NCBI GenBank assembly: GCA_051710585.1
Contig: JBPESP010000004.1
Coordinates: 62,001-126,000 of the forward strand
Source: JBPESP01 sp051710585
Lineage (GTDB): Bacteria > Pseudomonadota > Gammaproteobacteria > Enterobacterales > Enterobacteriaceae
Reading direction: 5' to 3'
Length of the DNA stretch: 64,000 nucleotides
Below are positions 53,640 to 63,947 of the stretch, in pieces. The notes beneath the pieces are model-generated. The model had not been told where the DNA came from and searched no databases. It saw only the letters and a list, made by a program, of their open reading frames with translations. The first letter of the stretch is position 1. Each line of letters opens with the position of its first letter. The position numbers were made by a program, and so were the translations under genes.

Positions 53640-55135
53640 AAACAATGAGTAATATAGTCTATCTTAGTCTCTGGAATAACCACTTTGGGTTTATAGTGAC
53701 GTTTTTGCTTAATTAATTCCCTGTCAAACGGCGTCACGACAAGGTTATAGGGAAAACCTGAGGTCTCATTGCTGCCAGTCAGCGCAGCAAAAGTACTGCA
53801 TATTCTACCCTATCCCCGTAGCATCTGTATCTGGTCGCTTAAGCATAAATAGGCCACCGGTGTGGTGCTAGGGGGGCTTTGTCCTGCTGGTCCCTGTTTG
53901 TAAGACACTTAATTCTTGCCGCCTGATATCATCATTGTTGCCGATTTCCAAGCTACTCGTTAGCTGCAGTCACTTCTTTTTTACCACCATTTTGCTTTTT
54001 TACCACCTGATATGCCTACCTATGATGCTTCAAATTGTTACGTTTTCAGCTTATGGATTATCGATGTAAAAAATAAAGGTTGCTGTTTAGAATATTGCTC
54101 GCCAAGGGGTTTATTGTCTCTTAAAGACTAAATATAGGTTTTCAACCAATTCCAGAAAATTTCTATAAAAAGCCAACAATATCCTCATGTAGTCGGCGTA
54201 AATACCTTTACCATTATAAACAACCCATTGATATAGTGTCCGCTAGTTTGAACCATCAAAACACCAGGCTGTCCCATTTCAATGCTTTTTACTCTCCTAG
54301 CGGTTCTCTTCATAGATGTCGGCAGTGAGCGAGGCAGATTTTCCACTTTGACTTCTATATCAGTCCTTTTTTCATTCTCCTGATTTTTTAGTGGTACACT
54401 GGATTTTACCATCTGATAAAGGTGATACTTAACTTTAAAAACACGGGTATACTATAAAAAGAATAAATTTTAATTCTAGATTTAAACACAAATCTGCTAA
54501 ACTAGCTCTCAATAAAAATTATTACTCGCTGCGAAACAACAAAGCCATGAATATCTATCTTCCTACGATAGGGAAGATAGATAAATAATTATGTTATGAA
54601 AGCAACAAGGAGGACTCCAAAGCCTTCCTCATAATTCGGGATAAATTAAAATATGTAAGCTTATCTGGGATAAGATAATACATTACAATGGCAAATAAAA
54701 TATTAAAAGACCATAGTACTCTTTATATTTCACACTGAACAGTGCTTATTAATAGGAAAAATTAGAGCGTATTATTCCCTGTAGCCACCATACACCTTTC
54801 AACATGTTTTGAGATTTATCACAGAGTTACAACTACCAGAAAAGTTTTTTGCTAAGTTAGAAAGCATGCGAGTGGGTATATCGTGCAGTCAGATTCATAA
54901 ACTGCACAGTATCAGTCTTGGTATAACTGGTGCAAGAAGTATAGAGCCAGTCTAGCAAAATAAGAGAAGCTTTCGGATGTGGGGCACTTGATTGTAGATA
55001 AGCTCATGAAAAAATCTGGGTTTGTTAGTTCTCAGTTAGATGATCCAGAGGTATAAACATAGCGGTCAGGCACATATTTTGTGCTATCCCGAATTATCTT
55101 ATCTTAAGCGCCAGTTCACTGTAACATCGCAAATA
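53640..55135. other. Decayed stretch between argW and S3
   Basis: No assignable gene. A 75-codon minus frame at 54185-54412 (MVKSSVPLKNQENEKRTD, basic) and a plus-strand open piece near 54885-54955 (SQIHKLHSISLGITGARSI) look protein-derived but match nothing I know. Confidence 0.4.
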
Positions 55136-55139
55136 AACC

Positions 55140-55505
55140 AGAGTTAGATTAGGTATCTCGCTCTTCCTGGATAGGATGGCTGACTATCAAAACTAAAATA
55201 GCGTGGAAAATTTGGATTATAAACCCAACCAAATTAATACTCTACAACAATCAGGGTAACTATTATACGAACAGGCAGTTCCAAAAGTTACTCTGGCGTT
55301 ACTGGATTAAACAAAGAATGAATCGGGGGTGGTAACTGTTGAGATAATAGTCTGATGAAGTAACCTTTTTTCAATAAGCCTAAAAACGAGTGAATGCTGG
55401 TAACCGAACTATATAAGTTTTAGCAAAGCAGTTTATGAAATTACAAACCATATCGTGGAATATATAAAACAGGAAATAAATACTGTAAAAAATTAACGCG
55501 GTTAT
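55140..55505 (-). repeat. Dispersed repeat S, copy S3 (right arm of inverted pair)
   Basis: Reverse complement of S2. Arm identity is high across ggataggatggctgactatc and neighbouring sequence, so the duplication or inversion is recent relative to the block triplication. The spacer carries argW. Confidence 0.88.
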
Positions 55506-55598
55506 CGCTTTTAATCGACCACTATAGGTTATCCAAGAGCTATTTATGGGCATCTGCGCTTAATCCCGTTGGCGGTAGACCGATACGCCTTTTAAGAG

Positions 55599-55635
55599 CC
55601 AAACCGATGACTCTCCCCTTGACCCATCGGTTTGG
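55599..55635. repeat. Perfect 11-bp inverted repeat
   Basis: CCAAACCGATG (55599-55609) and CATCGGTTTGG (55625-55635) around a 15-base loop, in DNA without an intact gene. No T-run follows, so it is not an obvious terminator. Confidence 0.7.
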
Positions 55636-55739
55636 CGTAACCCACTTAACCATATTATTGAGATTGTCATAGATCGGCAAGAAAAAAAAGCACAGTGGCT
55701 GGCTGGTGTTCATAGTATTTAGCATGCTAGTTTGCCTAA

Positions 55740-57560
55740 AAACGCGGTATACTTCCAGTATCGTAGGACCATAAGATCTAAGGATAATATGCTTAGGACA
55801 GAGCTTAAAACCAGATTGTATCCTCTAGGCACTATGCTTTCAGCTGCTTTCCGAGAAAGAGTATTACTGGATGTTCCTGGGGGACTCAGCGCTAAGATAA
55901 AGACTCATCCATTTATACAGGCTACTTTTACCTCTAACAATCCCCTTATCAGGTCGGCTTTTTTGTTGCTAAACGTGATAGGGCACGGGTAATGTCTACC
56001 TACTGTAAGTAGGTCGCTTCTTTTACCAACATCATGCGCATAGAGGAAATCTGTATTAGTGATCGTTTAGCTATGCAAGCCTCTGCCATGTATTCAAGCA
56101 GAACGGAAAAAATTAGCTCATGATTGGTCTTGCCGCATGACTTTATGGCAGCGCTGTGACTTAATAACTCATCAGCCAACTAGAAGCGCTTGCGCTATCA
56201 AATATTTTATAGTGCTACTTTTTAACGATCTCTCGTAGTTGCTATAGCAAGCAATCGATTAATGTTCCACTTAAAAGGCTTATTACTTAAACAGTGTCGC
56301 ACTAAACTGAGAGAATTCTAAGTCTTCCTATTCAATGAGCAGCGAAGTCTCTGCAAGGTGCCAGCAATCCCCAGGTAAGCCACCAAAGTTACCATAACAG
56401 ACATATTTATGATATCTTATTCATATAACTACTCTAGCAAATATTCGCTAGATCCACATTAAATTTATTAACAATAATGTACTTCTTTGGATAAAGACAA
56501 TACAGATCGTTTTTTAAAAGGTGCTGGAAGGCCTGCCTGCGCTGCAGATGTGGAAGAGATCTTACATGGTAATCTCCTTCTATATGCAGGCAAAGTAAGC
56601 CACAATATAAATCCAGTGCCATTCATGATAATTTATTTGATTTCTATCTACCATTTATTACCCCTAAAAAAGTTATCTATACGGTAAGGCGGGGGATCAC
56701 CTATATGGCAATGATATTTCAAACTTCAGATAAGTAAAGTACATGATAATTTTTATAATTGTTCTATACGAGAGATATTTCATATTTTATTAGTCATAAA
56801 CTATAAGTAATAGAGGAAATAAAATAAGGAAAATCAGTAATTTTCTTTTCATATGAATGCCAAAGAAAATTTTGTTGTACGCATTAAACAACTTAAAAGC
56901 AATAGAAGCACTAAAATTGCTATAACTGAATAGGAGAATTACACTTTAAATAAAGTAAAAATATTTAACTACTAGAGATACAGAATTATCTTTATTACAG
57001 TGGTTCATATATTCTACATAAGGAACGAGTTAATCTTGACTTAATTGTATTTATTTTACATGCATTAAAAAAAATCGCCTAATCTAACAAAATTCAATAG
57101 ATTAATTAAATAGGAAAGCCTAATAGAAGATCCTCTCTAAGCTAGTTTGAATATTATTCATAACTCTCTAAATAAAAAATACTTAAGGCATTAATAATTC
57201 TTCTTTTTTGTAAGAAGAAGAAAATGGTATTTTCCTTATCAGGACGTAAAGATGACTTAGATAGCCTTTTATTCCAACTTCTAAAGAATAAAAGAACGTC
57301 TGATGAACTCCACAGGAAGTTAAAAAAAGAAAGTGATATATAAAGAGTATATACTAGGAAAATATAATAAGCTTAAGCCATAATAAAAAAGTAGAGTGGC
57401 CTACATTAATAAAAATTAAGTTGTTATCTATCTTATTTCATTGTTTTATGATTTATTAATATTTTAATCTAATTTATATCTATCTTTTAGATACCTAAAG
57501 GCGTTTAAACTACCTTTAAATTTACTTAAAAACATAATTATTCTATTCCAGAATTTATTA
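55740..57560 (-). repeat. Dispersed repeat R, copy R6
   Basis: Reverse-complement copy of R immediately before block copy 3. The leader covers about 56700-57560 (revcomp of 57130-57190 matches 60-150 of R1: ttagagagttatg, then aggatcttctattaggctttc). The gene-like part at 55740-56690 parallels R5 and R1, with a minus-strand aggagattaccatg near 56593. Gene unidentified. Confidence 0.6.
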
Positions 57561-57769
57561 AATATATTTAAGTCTCTTCATTAAAGGGCTTCTGCCTCAC
57601 CCATCGTTTAACTTAAGAATCCAGAAATGATTGCCAACTCATCCGCATTGTATTTCTATGATTAGAATGTCGGCAATTTCTAACAGAATCGTATGGATTA
57701 ACTAATTGATTGTAGAGTATATTATTGTTATAAAAAAAGGAGGAAGACGGTTGTGTAGCCACTATCCCG

Positions 57770-57960
57770 CGGCGAGGCTGCATAATAACGCTTTCTGAGC
57801 AAGAAAAAAAATTACGGTTCCCATGGATAGAATAGCAGAGAATACCGTTTTTGGTGATAAACCTCTTAGCACAGCAGCAATCTTGATACAGCGTATTGAT
57901 ATCGTTCTTTTAACCTATACCTCAAAGAAATTACTAAGAATTATAGCATGTAACGCTGCT
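57770..57960 (-). pseudogene. lpxH: lpxH remnant, block copy 3
   Basis: Minus-strand NGILCYSIHGNRNFFLAQKA, after one frame adjustment, matches LpxH around its metal-binding motif (GVPCYFIHGNRDFLLGKRF). LpxH hydrolyses UDP-2,3-diacylglucosamine in lipid A synthesis. It lies beside ppiB as in E. coli. Confidence 0.65.
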
Positions 57961-58059
57961 ACGTACGTAAAATAAAAATGAAACAACCCGGTAGTGATCA
58001 TATGCGTTTTTTGCACGAAAATGAAATCTCTGATGAATAGGACTGAGATGCGGGTGTAA

Positions 58060-58480
58060 GAGGATTGCTTAACTACCATCACATTGATTAAGATAACATC
58101 TTCTTTTTAGACTCCAAATGTATACCGCTATGGCAAGGGCTTCTATGGAAGCCCTTTTAATTTTGTTGATTCCGTCTAAACCCCCTTGGTTAGTTTCTGC
58201 AAAAAAGAGTACCCTCAAGGCATCATGGCATTTGGAGTGAAAGTTGAAAAAATCATTATCCACTACTACATTAATAAAAATTAAACTGTAGCGGGATGGG
58301 ATCTATGGTAACAGTTACACAGGTAATTACTAACATAGCACGGTTGTTTTTAGACCATTATTACCTTAGTTTTTTATGGGCACCTGAGTAACCTTTTATT
58401 TCATGCTGGGGATAAAGTGGGGTTACCCCATTGGGTTATAAATCGTTAATTACACAGTATAAAATGGCATTGCCATATAA
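58060..58480 (-). pseudogene. ppiB: ppiB remnant, block copy 3
   Basis: A 64-codon minus frame reads MDNDFFNFHSK then VLFFAETNQGGLDGINKIK and RRCYLNQCDG, clearly the C-terminal half of PpiB (VDNDFLNFSGE, CVFAEVVEGMDVVDKIK). The N-terminal half upstream is scrambled. Confidence 0.85.
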
Positions 58481-58809
58481 ATAGTATTTTTTGTCCGTAA
58501 AGTTTTTTATAACGATATATCACTATTAAAGTTAACCATAGTAAATATACAGAAAGTCTAATGAATTAACTTTATATAAAGTGTACGCGCAAGGGTTTTT
58601 ATAGTATAAATTTATCATAGAATTAGAAACAGGCAAAATTCCTCTTGTTATGCCTTGTTGACCACGAGTAATTCTGTGACATAATTTTGCAATAGCTACT
58701 ACGGCTTTAAATATTCACAGTGCCTTGTTAGGTTTTTTTACCCTTACTGATAAGGGGTGCTATTCTACATGAATAATATCTAGACATGTAGAATAATTTT
58801 TGTTTTTAA

Positions 58810-59350
58810 AATTATTAACGCCAAAAAAGAGGACTTTAAACCTAATTATCCATGCCTTTAAGATCGGATGATATAAATTGCGTTGGTGTTTATAACTTTT
58901 GCTGCATCGGCTATAGATGCACCTTCATTTTTTATTAAAGATCTAATGCGGCTACCTTTGCAACTACAGTGACGCAGTTACTTATATTAATAATATTATT
59001 TTAGTAAAATACTAAATATATAATTAACAAGATAGATAACAACTTCAAATTGGTCGCATATTCTGCCATAAAACAGAAACCCGTGAGATATATACTATAT
59101 AGACGGATTTATAGAACTATAAATGAGATTCACAGTCTACTTTCTGCGCCTCCTGCGTTATGGGGTCCCTTAAGTGAATCTATAATATGCACTCCTGCAT
59201 GGAAATGGTCAATCACGAGAAGATCTCCAAATCACTGGACAGTTTTTATCGTACGCGGCATATTTTAGTATTACATATAATACTGAAACCGTACGCTATT
59301 TATGATGTTACAACCATTACTATATATTCAGTTGAATAATATGTGAAGAT
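58810..59350 (+). pseudogene. cysS: cysS remnant, block copy 3
   Basis: The N-terminal part aligns with intact cysS upstream of HIGH (aaaaaagaggactttaaacc near 58823 against aaaaagagaactttacacc). After a large internal deletion, gaaaccgtacgctattt near 59284 and neighbouring sequence match the segment after KMSKS (ETVRYFLMCSHYRSQLNYSE). The catalytic core is missing. Confidence 0.85.
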
Positions 59351-59544
59351 AATTTTAAAAAGAGACAGGGGATATGATATAGACGACGTTTACGCTAGTT
59401 TTTAAGGCTAATGCTATCGCAGCAGCCTGCAATTTTTTAAGAGATCGCATAGAATGATGCAAGGATGCCTTTTAATAAAAATATCATCAGAGTTTAGGCC
59501 TCTAACATTGTTGTATTATAACAATTTTTAAAGTTTGTAACGGA

Positions 59545-59580
59545 GCTTTACTCATCAATTATTTTACTACCATTTGAATC
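59545..59580 (-). pseudogene. folD: folD start remnant, block copy 3
   Basis: Only the first dozen codons and leader of folD survive: tcaattattttactaccat then ttgaatcggaaat against tcaattatttttgctaccat then ctgaatcagaaat at 34199-34230. It fixes the former position of folD between cysS and argU. Confidence 0.75.
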
Positions 59581-59689
59581 GGAAATATGTCAATGTAATT
59601 AGATTAAGGGCGCTATTTTAGTAGAAGCGCAGCCCACTTTCAAATACAGAATGCATACTGTTTTTAAGAAAAAATGGACAGAAAAGCTA

Positions 59690-59723
59690 TTGATTCAAAT
59701 AATTATCTCGGTATAATGCGAAC
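59690..59723 (+). promoter_or_regulatory. Promoter of argU
   Basis: TTGATT (59690-59695), a 16-base spacer, then TATAAT (59712-59717), followed by a GC-rich discriminator (gcgaaccg) typical of stringently controlled tRNA promoters. Transcription would begin about 25 bases before the mature tRNA. It is the clearest sigma-70 promoter in the window. Confidence 0.75.
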
Positions 59724-59749
59724 CGCATTCGGTACCGCCGAAATATTGT

Positions 59750-59823
59750 GCGCTCTTAGCTCAGTTGGATAGAGCAACGGCCTTCTAAGCCGTAGGTCAC
59801 TGGTTCGAATCCAGTAGAGCGTA
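59750..59823 (+). tRNA. argU: tRNA-Arg(TCT)
   Basis: A full cloverleaf: acceptor GCGCTCT with AGAGCGT (first pair G-U), D-arm GCTCAGTTGGATAGAGC, anticodon loop CTTCTAA with anticodon TCT, and T-arm CTGGTTCGAATCCAG. It closely resembles E. coli argU, which likewise follows folD. No CCA is encoded (TCA follows). Copies 1 and 2 of the block have lost this gene by deletion. Confidence 0.95.
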
Positions 59824-59829
59824 TCATTA

Positions 59830-61395
59830 ATATTTAGATGATTAGCTGGTTTTACATTTATTTTTAATATTTAAAATGCTAGATTTTAATACTAAAATCA
59901 ATTATTTCATTAATTTTTATGGTGTTTTCCCATCCTTCTATTTACTGCAGTATCAATAACGGCGCATCAGCTTTTATCAATCAGCTTATCCAAATATATG
60001 CTATATATCATGAAATTAGAAATCCTTAATAACTGCTTAGCGAAAGAGTTCTAGTCTGCCGCCATGCTAAGTTATCATTGACGCGCATTTTAATTTTTTT
60101 TAGATTTTTATCCTATCTACATGATATTATACACTAGTGTGTATAGAAACACACTATGAGTATAGGCTAATTTGATCTCACGATACTTCATAATCTGCAT
60201 TATTTATCGCTCCCTAATTTCTTTTATAGCCTTGGCATTTTTATATAACTCAGACCATTTTCCATTTTAGAATTTATTTTCTACCATTCCATCTAGCATG
60301 CACACAATTAGCTTACTCATATGTCGCCATATTAATTTGGAGTATAGGTTATGAATAAAAAATACTACCTGTGTATAGTGGCCTAATATTAGCATTTCCT
60401 TATGTTTTGTTTTCATAAAATCCTTTATGTATTTCTGAATTCTTAGTGCATTTCTAAAATGAACCTACATCCGCAGTTAATTTATCTGCAGTAGTGCTTA
60501 CAATATTTACTGAATTTAATCAGAAAAGAATTTAATGATGAATTAAAATAAAAGCACTTACTTAAATGATGAATCTCAGTTTTTCTGGCATCAACTGTTG
60601 AGTAAAATTATTACACTTGGATCGCCAGGATAAAATACCTACGGGGTGTTTCTGACTTCAGAATATATTAAACTGAGAGAAATAAAAAACGGATAAAGAG
60701 CCTCAAAATAAAAAATAAAATTCTAAAAAAGTTACAGCACTCTTAAATATTTAATTCATTAACTGGTTCAGGATAGTAGGCAAGCTGAGAGTTCGATATC
60801 ATGTCAAGGTGTTTATGCTAATCTTTTAAGGTATATTCCAGTAGCTAAAAACACTGTTATTATTTCCGCTAATAAACCTTAATAGCAGCTTTGGCACTAA
60901 AATGAGGCTATTACAGTCTGTAAGCTGATAAAAGGAGCCTGGTCATTGCTAAATTGACAGATACCAGCTCATAAATACAAATATGGCAGTAAATGAGCAC
61001 ATTAAAATATATAACCATATTAACTGTAAATTCAAAGTTTTAGCGCCGAACCAAGTCTATTGTGGAAATGTGGTCGCTTACATCTGGATAGGTAAGGCTT
61101 TAGCTTACTTTGTGGTGGTACTTGGCTTTTTACCCGCAAACTTGTTTGTTGAGCCCATGTAGAAGATATTGTTAAATTTAACTCTGATAGTTAAATCGCT
61201 GCAGATGGCTTAGGCCACTCTGTGGATAACAGAAATCATGTTCTATAGCGATAAGAGACCCTTTAGGTCCGTTACATAAAGCAAAATATAAATCTGCAGA
61301 AGTAACACTACTGGGATAAAAGTAGTGGATATAACAATACTTCGCAGAGCGAAGTTAACGAAGCTCTCTACGAATAACACCACGGAATTCTGCAG
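59830..61395. other. Decayed stretch between argU and tRNA-Ala
   Basis: Aligns piecemeal with 43620-45165. No rRNA or protein remnant could be named. Confidence 0.4.
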
Positions 61396-61403
61396 TGAAA
61401 TAA

Positions 61404-61479
61404 TGGTGGAGCTAAGCGGGATCGAACCGCTGACCTCCTGCGTGCAAAGCAGGCGCTCTCCCAGCTGAGCTATAGCCCC
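61404..61479 (-). tRNA. tRNA-Ala(TGC), CCA encoded
   Basis: A complete cloverleaf on the minus strand. The acceptor GGGGCTA pairs with TAGCTCC (one G-U). The D-arm is GCTCAGCTGGGAGAGC. The anticodon stem CCTGC/GCAGG holds loop TTTGCAC with anticodon TGC. The T-arm is AGCGGTTCGATCCCGCT and CCA ends at 61404. In E. coli this isoacceptor lies in the 16S-23S spacer of rRNA operons such as rrnD, which adjoins yrdA. Here no rRNA flanks it. The dead copy is at 45171-45239. Confidence 0.96.
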
Positions 61480-61484
61480 ACAAG

Positions 61485-62440
61485 TCATATTATTTTAAAT
61501 ATCTCTTTGATCACCCAATCAAATAACGTACTACAATAATATACAGCTATTCTTATTTTTTCTGCCTATCGGCGTACTGCTTTGCATGCCTTTTAGGCAA
61601 AATTATTATTCTCTTCAATCATAAAGCCACAGAAAAACAGAATAGACAAGTCTGAATGGAATTTAACTACTTGACCACCAAACCTTTATATATTGGTGTA
61701 CTTCTAATTACATAAAGTACAAGCTCATAGTATATTTTATTTCAGTATAGAAAACCTATGTAGATATGTTGTTTAACGTTTCATTTTTTTGAAAAATGAT
61801 CTAACCGTAGTTTCTTCTATGATCAGATCTGCTAAAAATTAATCTGAGTTATGAATCATAAACTAGTAAATATCCTTATGAAGATTATAAAATACCTATT
61901 TTGAATAAATTTTTATAGTTATGATTACAGTGTCTATAAAAATTTTGACACATTTATTGAAGTATTCTAAATCTATGCTTGTAGCGCTAGCTATTACTTA
62001 ATAGCATTTTTATCGTCTCGTGAACATCTAGATAGCTTGTATTATTCTTTTTCTAAAGAATGCTTTGGTATAATAAAGACGTATTATACCACTTTACTCA
62101 TTCAGTGTCAATTTTTTTTTCACCTGTTTCTAAGACCTTTCCGTTCACTGTGATGATATTTGCATCATAGATTAATGGCGGGACATTATATGGATGTAAA
62201 TTTCTTGATTATAGCAGCCTTTTAATTCCTTACCGCTAGCTGTTTAGTTTCATTTCTTCCACTTTGATCTTAAAACAATCGTCTATGAAAAAATGGCAAA
62301 TTAGACCCACTGAAATTTTATAATGAGCACTTTTAGGAAGATATAAGCTATCCAGTACATAACAAAAAGATCTCAATCTTGCTCTATAGATTATGCAAGC
62401 AGATAAAAAAGAGAGCAGTTCCCACCGAAGGCGCCTGATC
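61485..62440. other. Decayed stretch where 16S rRNA would lie, copy 3
   Basis: AT-rich with many stops. I see none of the conserved 16S landmarks (for example the anti-Shine-Dalgarno end) on either strand. Confidence 0.45.
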
Positions 62441-62449
62441 ATAAAGTTT

Positions 62450-62580
62450 TACCCCTGTTTTTTCACTGGCTCGCCATAATAGAGAAGTTAGTGAGGATCG
62501 CAATCTGGCAATAATATAAGTCTGAGCGTGGACCATTTTGTTACGATAAATAAAATGGTACATCAAGATCGCGCGCAATG
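62450..62580 (+). pseudogene. yrdA: yrdA C-terminal remnant, block copy 3
   Basis: Plus-strand FFTGSP followed by a broken stretch and LSVDHFVTINKMVHQDR faintly matches the YrdA tail (YLYLGSPVKQIR, then NNYVKWKDEYLDQ). The position before yrdB supports it. Confidence 0.4.
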
Positions 62581-62599
62581 AGCGATAAGTATTTTGATT

Positions 62600-62800
62600 G
62601 CATCCTCAACGTCTAGGTGTTACTTCTGGAAGATCACCAGAAGAGTAACAGTATTATTAATCTCAGAGGCAAATCATAGTTATATAAGCAGCCTGTACTA
62701 ACCTGCCACTTTATGTGTTTTCCACTCATTAAAGCTGGAAAGCATACGCTTTATCCTTTATCATCCCATTGTTTAAGATTAGGAAAATGGATCGCTATAT
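62600..62800 (-). pseudogene. yrdB: yrdB remnant, block copy 3
   Basis: Aligns with copy 2 (ggaagatcaccagaagagtaac near 62629 against gaaagatcaccggaggagtaat near 46692, and attattaatctcagagg in both). No readable protein remains. Confidence 0.5.
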
Positions 62801-63365
62801 TCATGCTTTTTTTTGTGAGCGAGTGAAACAGTGCCAGCACTGGTAAAATTGAAAGTAAAAAGCATGGTATAAAAAATAACACTGCTGCTTGCTTCAGTGA
62901 GCCTATCGGCGCTTCGCAGCCCTGTTAGTGGTATCGATGATGAACAGAATATCGCCTGGTTGGTAATAAATCTCATAGCAATAGACCAATGATGCAACGA
63001 ATAATACCAGTAAAGAGCAGGATCATTCCCTGCTCTCGCCAGCACTCACCAACAGAATCAAACTGTCCTGGAGTAGTAGATAGAGATACTGCAAATCTCT
63101 GAATAGACCAATAGCAATGCCATCGATATTTACCTCCAGTAAGGAGGTGTCCGGTTATTTTTTTTGATAGTATTATAACCCGTCAGCGTCAAAAAACTAC
63201 TGCATCGTTTGCTTAACCCCAGCAGCGTAGTACACAGCTGTAAGGATGTGGTTTTTTGTACGCTTATTATCTTTTTTTTGGCAGCAAATAGTGCATTAAT
63301 CTGTGGTGCAACAACCATGGTTAATTAGATTACTAAACACAGTAAAGCTATCTATAGTGACACTC
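62790..63365 (-). pseudogene. aroE: aroE remnant, block copy 3
   Basis: Aligns end to end with intact aroE: caccaacagaatcaaactgtcctgg near 63047 (in halves) against caccactaacaaaacccggctatcctgg, and gtgacactccggttataatcag, identical at its 5-prime leader (63358 and 47705). Stops and deletions destroy it. It abuts intact tsaC. Confidence 0.88.
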
Positions 63366-63374
63366 CGGTTATAA

Positions 63375-63947
63375 TCAGCCCTGGCGAATCAATTCGCCGC
63401 TCAGAGCATTACGTATCTCAGAAGGATTGAGTCGTCCTTCCACTGCCTCATCTAGCACAGGGAAAGCATTGCCCAATTGCCATCGCACTTCGTCTGCGCT
63501 ACGCGCTGGCGGCTGGCCGCTCAGATTAGCACTGGTGGATACTAGAGCTTTACCAAACGTAAGACAAAGCCGTCGGACGGGTTCAAATGCGCTGATGCGT
63601 ACCGCTAGAGATGCATGTTGCCCCGTAAGCCAGCGCGGTGTTGTCGGACGGGCCGGGATCACCCACGTCACGGGACCGGGCCAGCTGGCGAATATCCGCG
63701 CGCGTGCAGCACTATCTAACGTATCGTCGTTAATATATTCCTTTAACTGAACGTAATGGGCAGCGATCAGAATTAAGCCTTTTTGCCACGGACGTTTTTT
63801 GAACGCCAATAACGCCTGAACCGCACTTTCACTATCAGGATCGCAGCCCAATCCGAATACAGCCTCTGTCGGGTAAGCGATTAGCTGTTGTTGATGCAGC
63901 GCAATGATTAGATCCCCTTCCCCGCCCTGAGAAAAAAAATCAATCAT
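63375..63947 (-). CDS. tsaC: Threonylcarbamoyl-AMP synthase (tRNA t6A biosynthesis)
   Basis: A 190-residue YrdC-family protein that makes threonylcarbamoyl-AMP for the universal t6A37 modification of ANN-decoding tRNAs. I start at the ATG at 63947 (MIDFFSQGGEGDLI), which gives exactly the E. coli length and places AYPTEAVFG at the family position; in-frame ATGs at 63956 and 63998 lie upstream. The nucleotide and threonine site motifs are intact: AYPTEAVFGLGCDPDSE, KKRPWQKGLILIA, TPRWLTG, VSTSANLSG and the C-terminal RLNPSEIRNALSGELIRQG. Copies 1 and 2 are dead. The gene sits near the window edge but is complete. Confidence 0.96.
   Translation of the reverse strand: MIDFFSQGGEGDLIIALHQQQLIAYPTEAVFGLGCDPDSESAVQALLAFKKRPWQKGLILIAAHYVQLKEYINDDTLDSAARARIFASWPGPVTWVIPARPTTPRWLTGQHASLAVRISAFEPVRRLCLTFGKALVSTSANLSGQPPARSADEVRWQLGNAFPVLDEAVEGRLNPSEIRNALSGELIRQG

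Noticed and set aside
61243..61488. 81-codon minus-strand ORF starting MTCGAIAQLGERLLCTQ
   Set aside because: It is the conceptual translation of the tRNA-Ala gene and its flank, a common false ORF.
62384..62578. 64-codon minus ORF near the yrdA remnant
   Set aside because: No family likeness; the plus strand carries faint yrdA tail similarity, which explains the stretch better.
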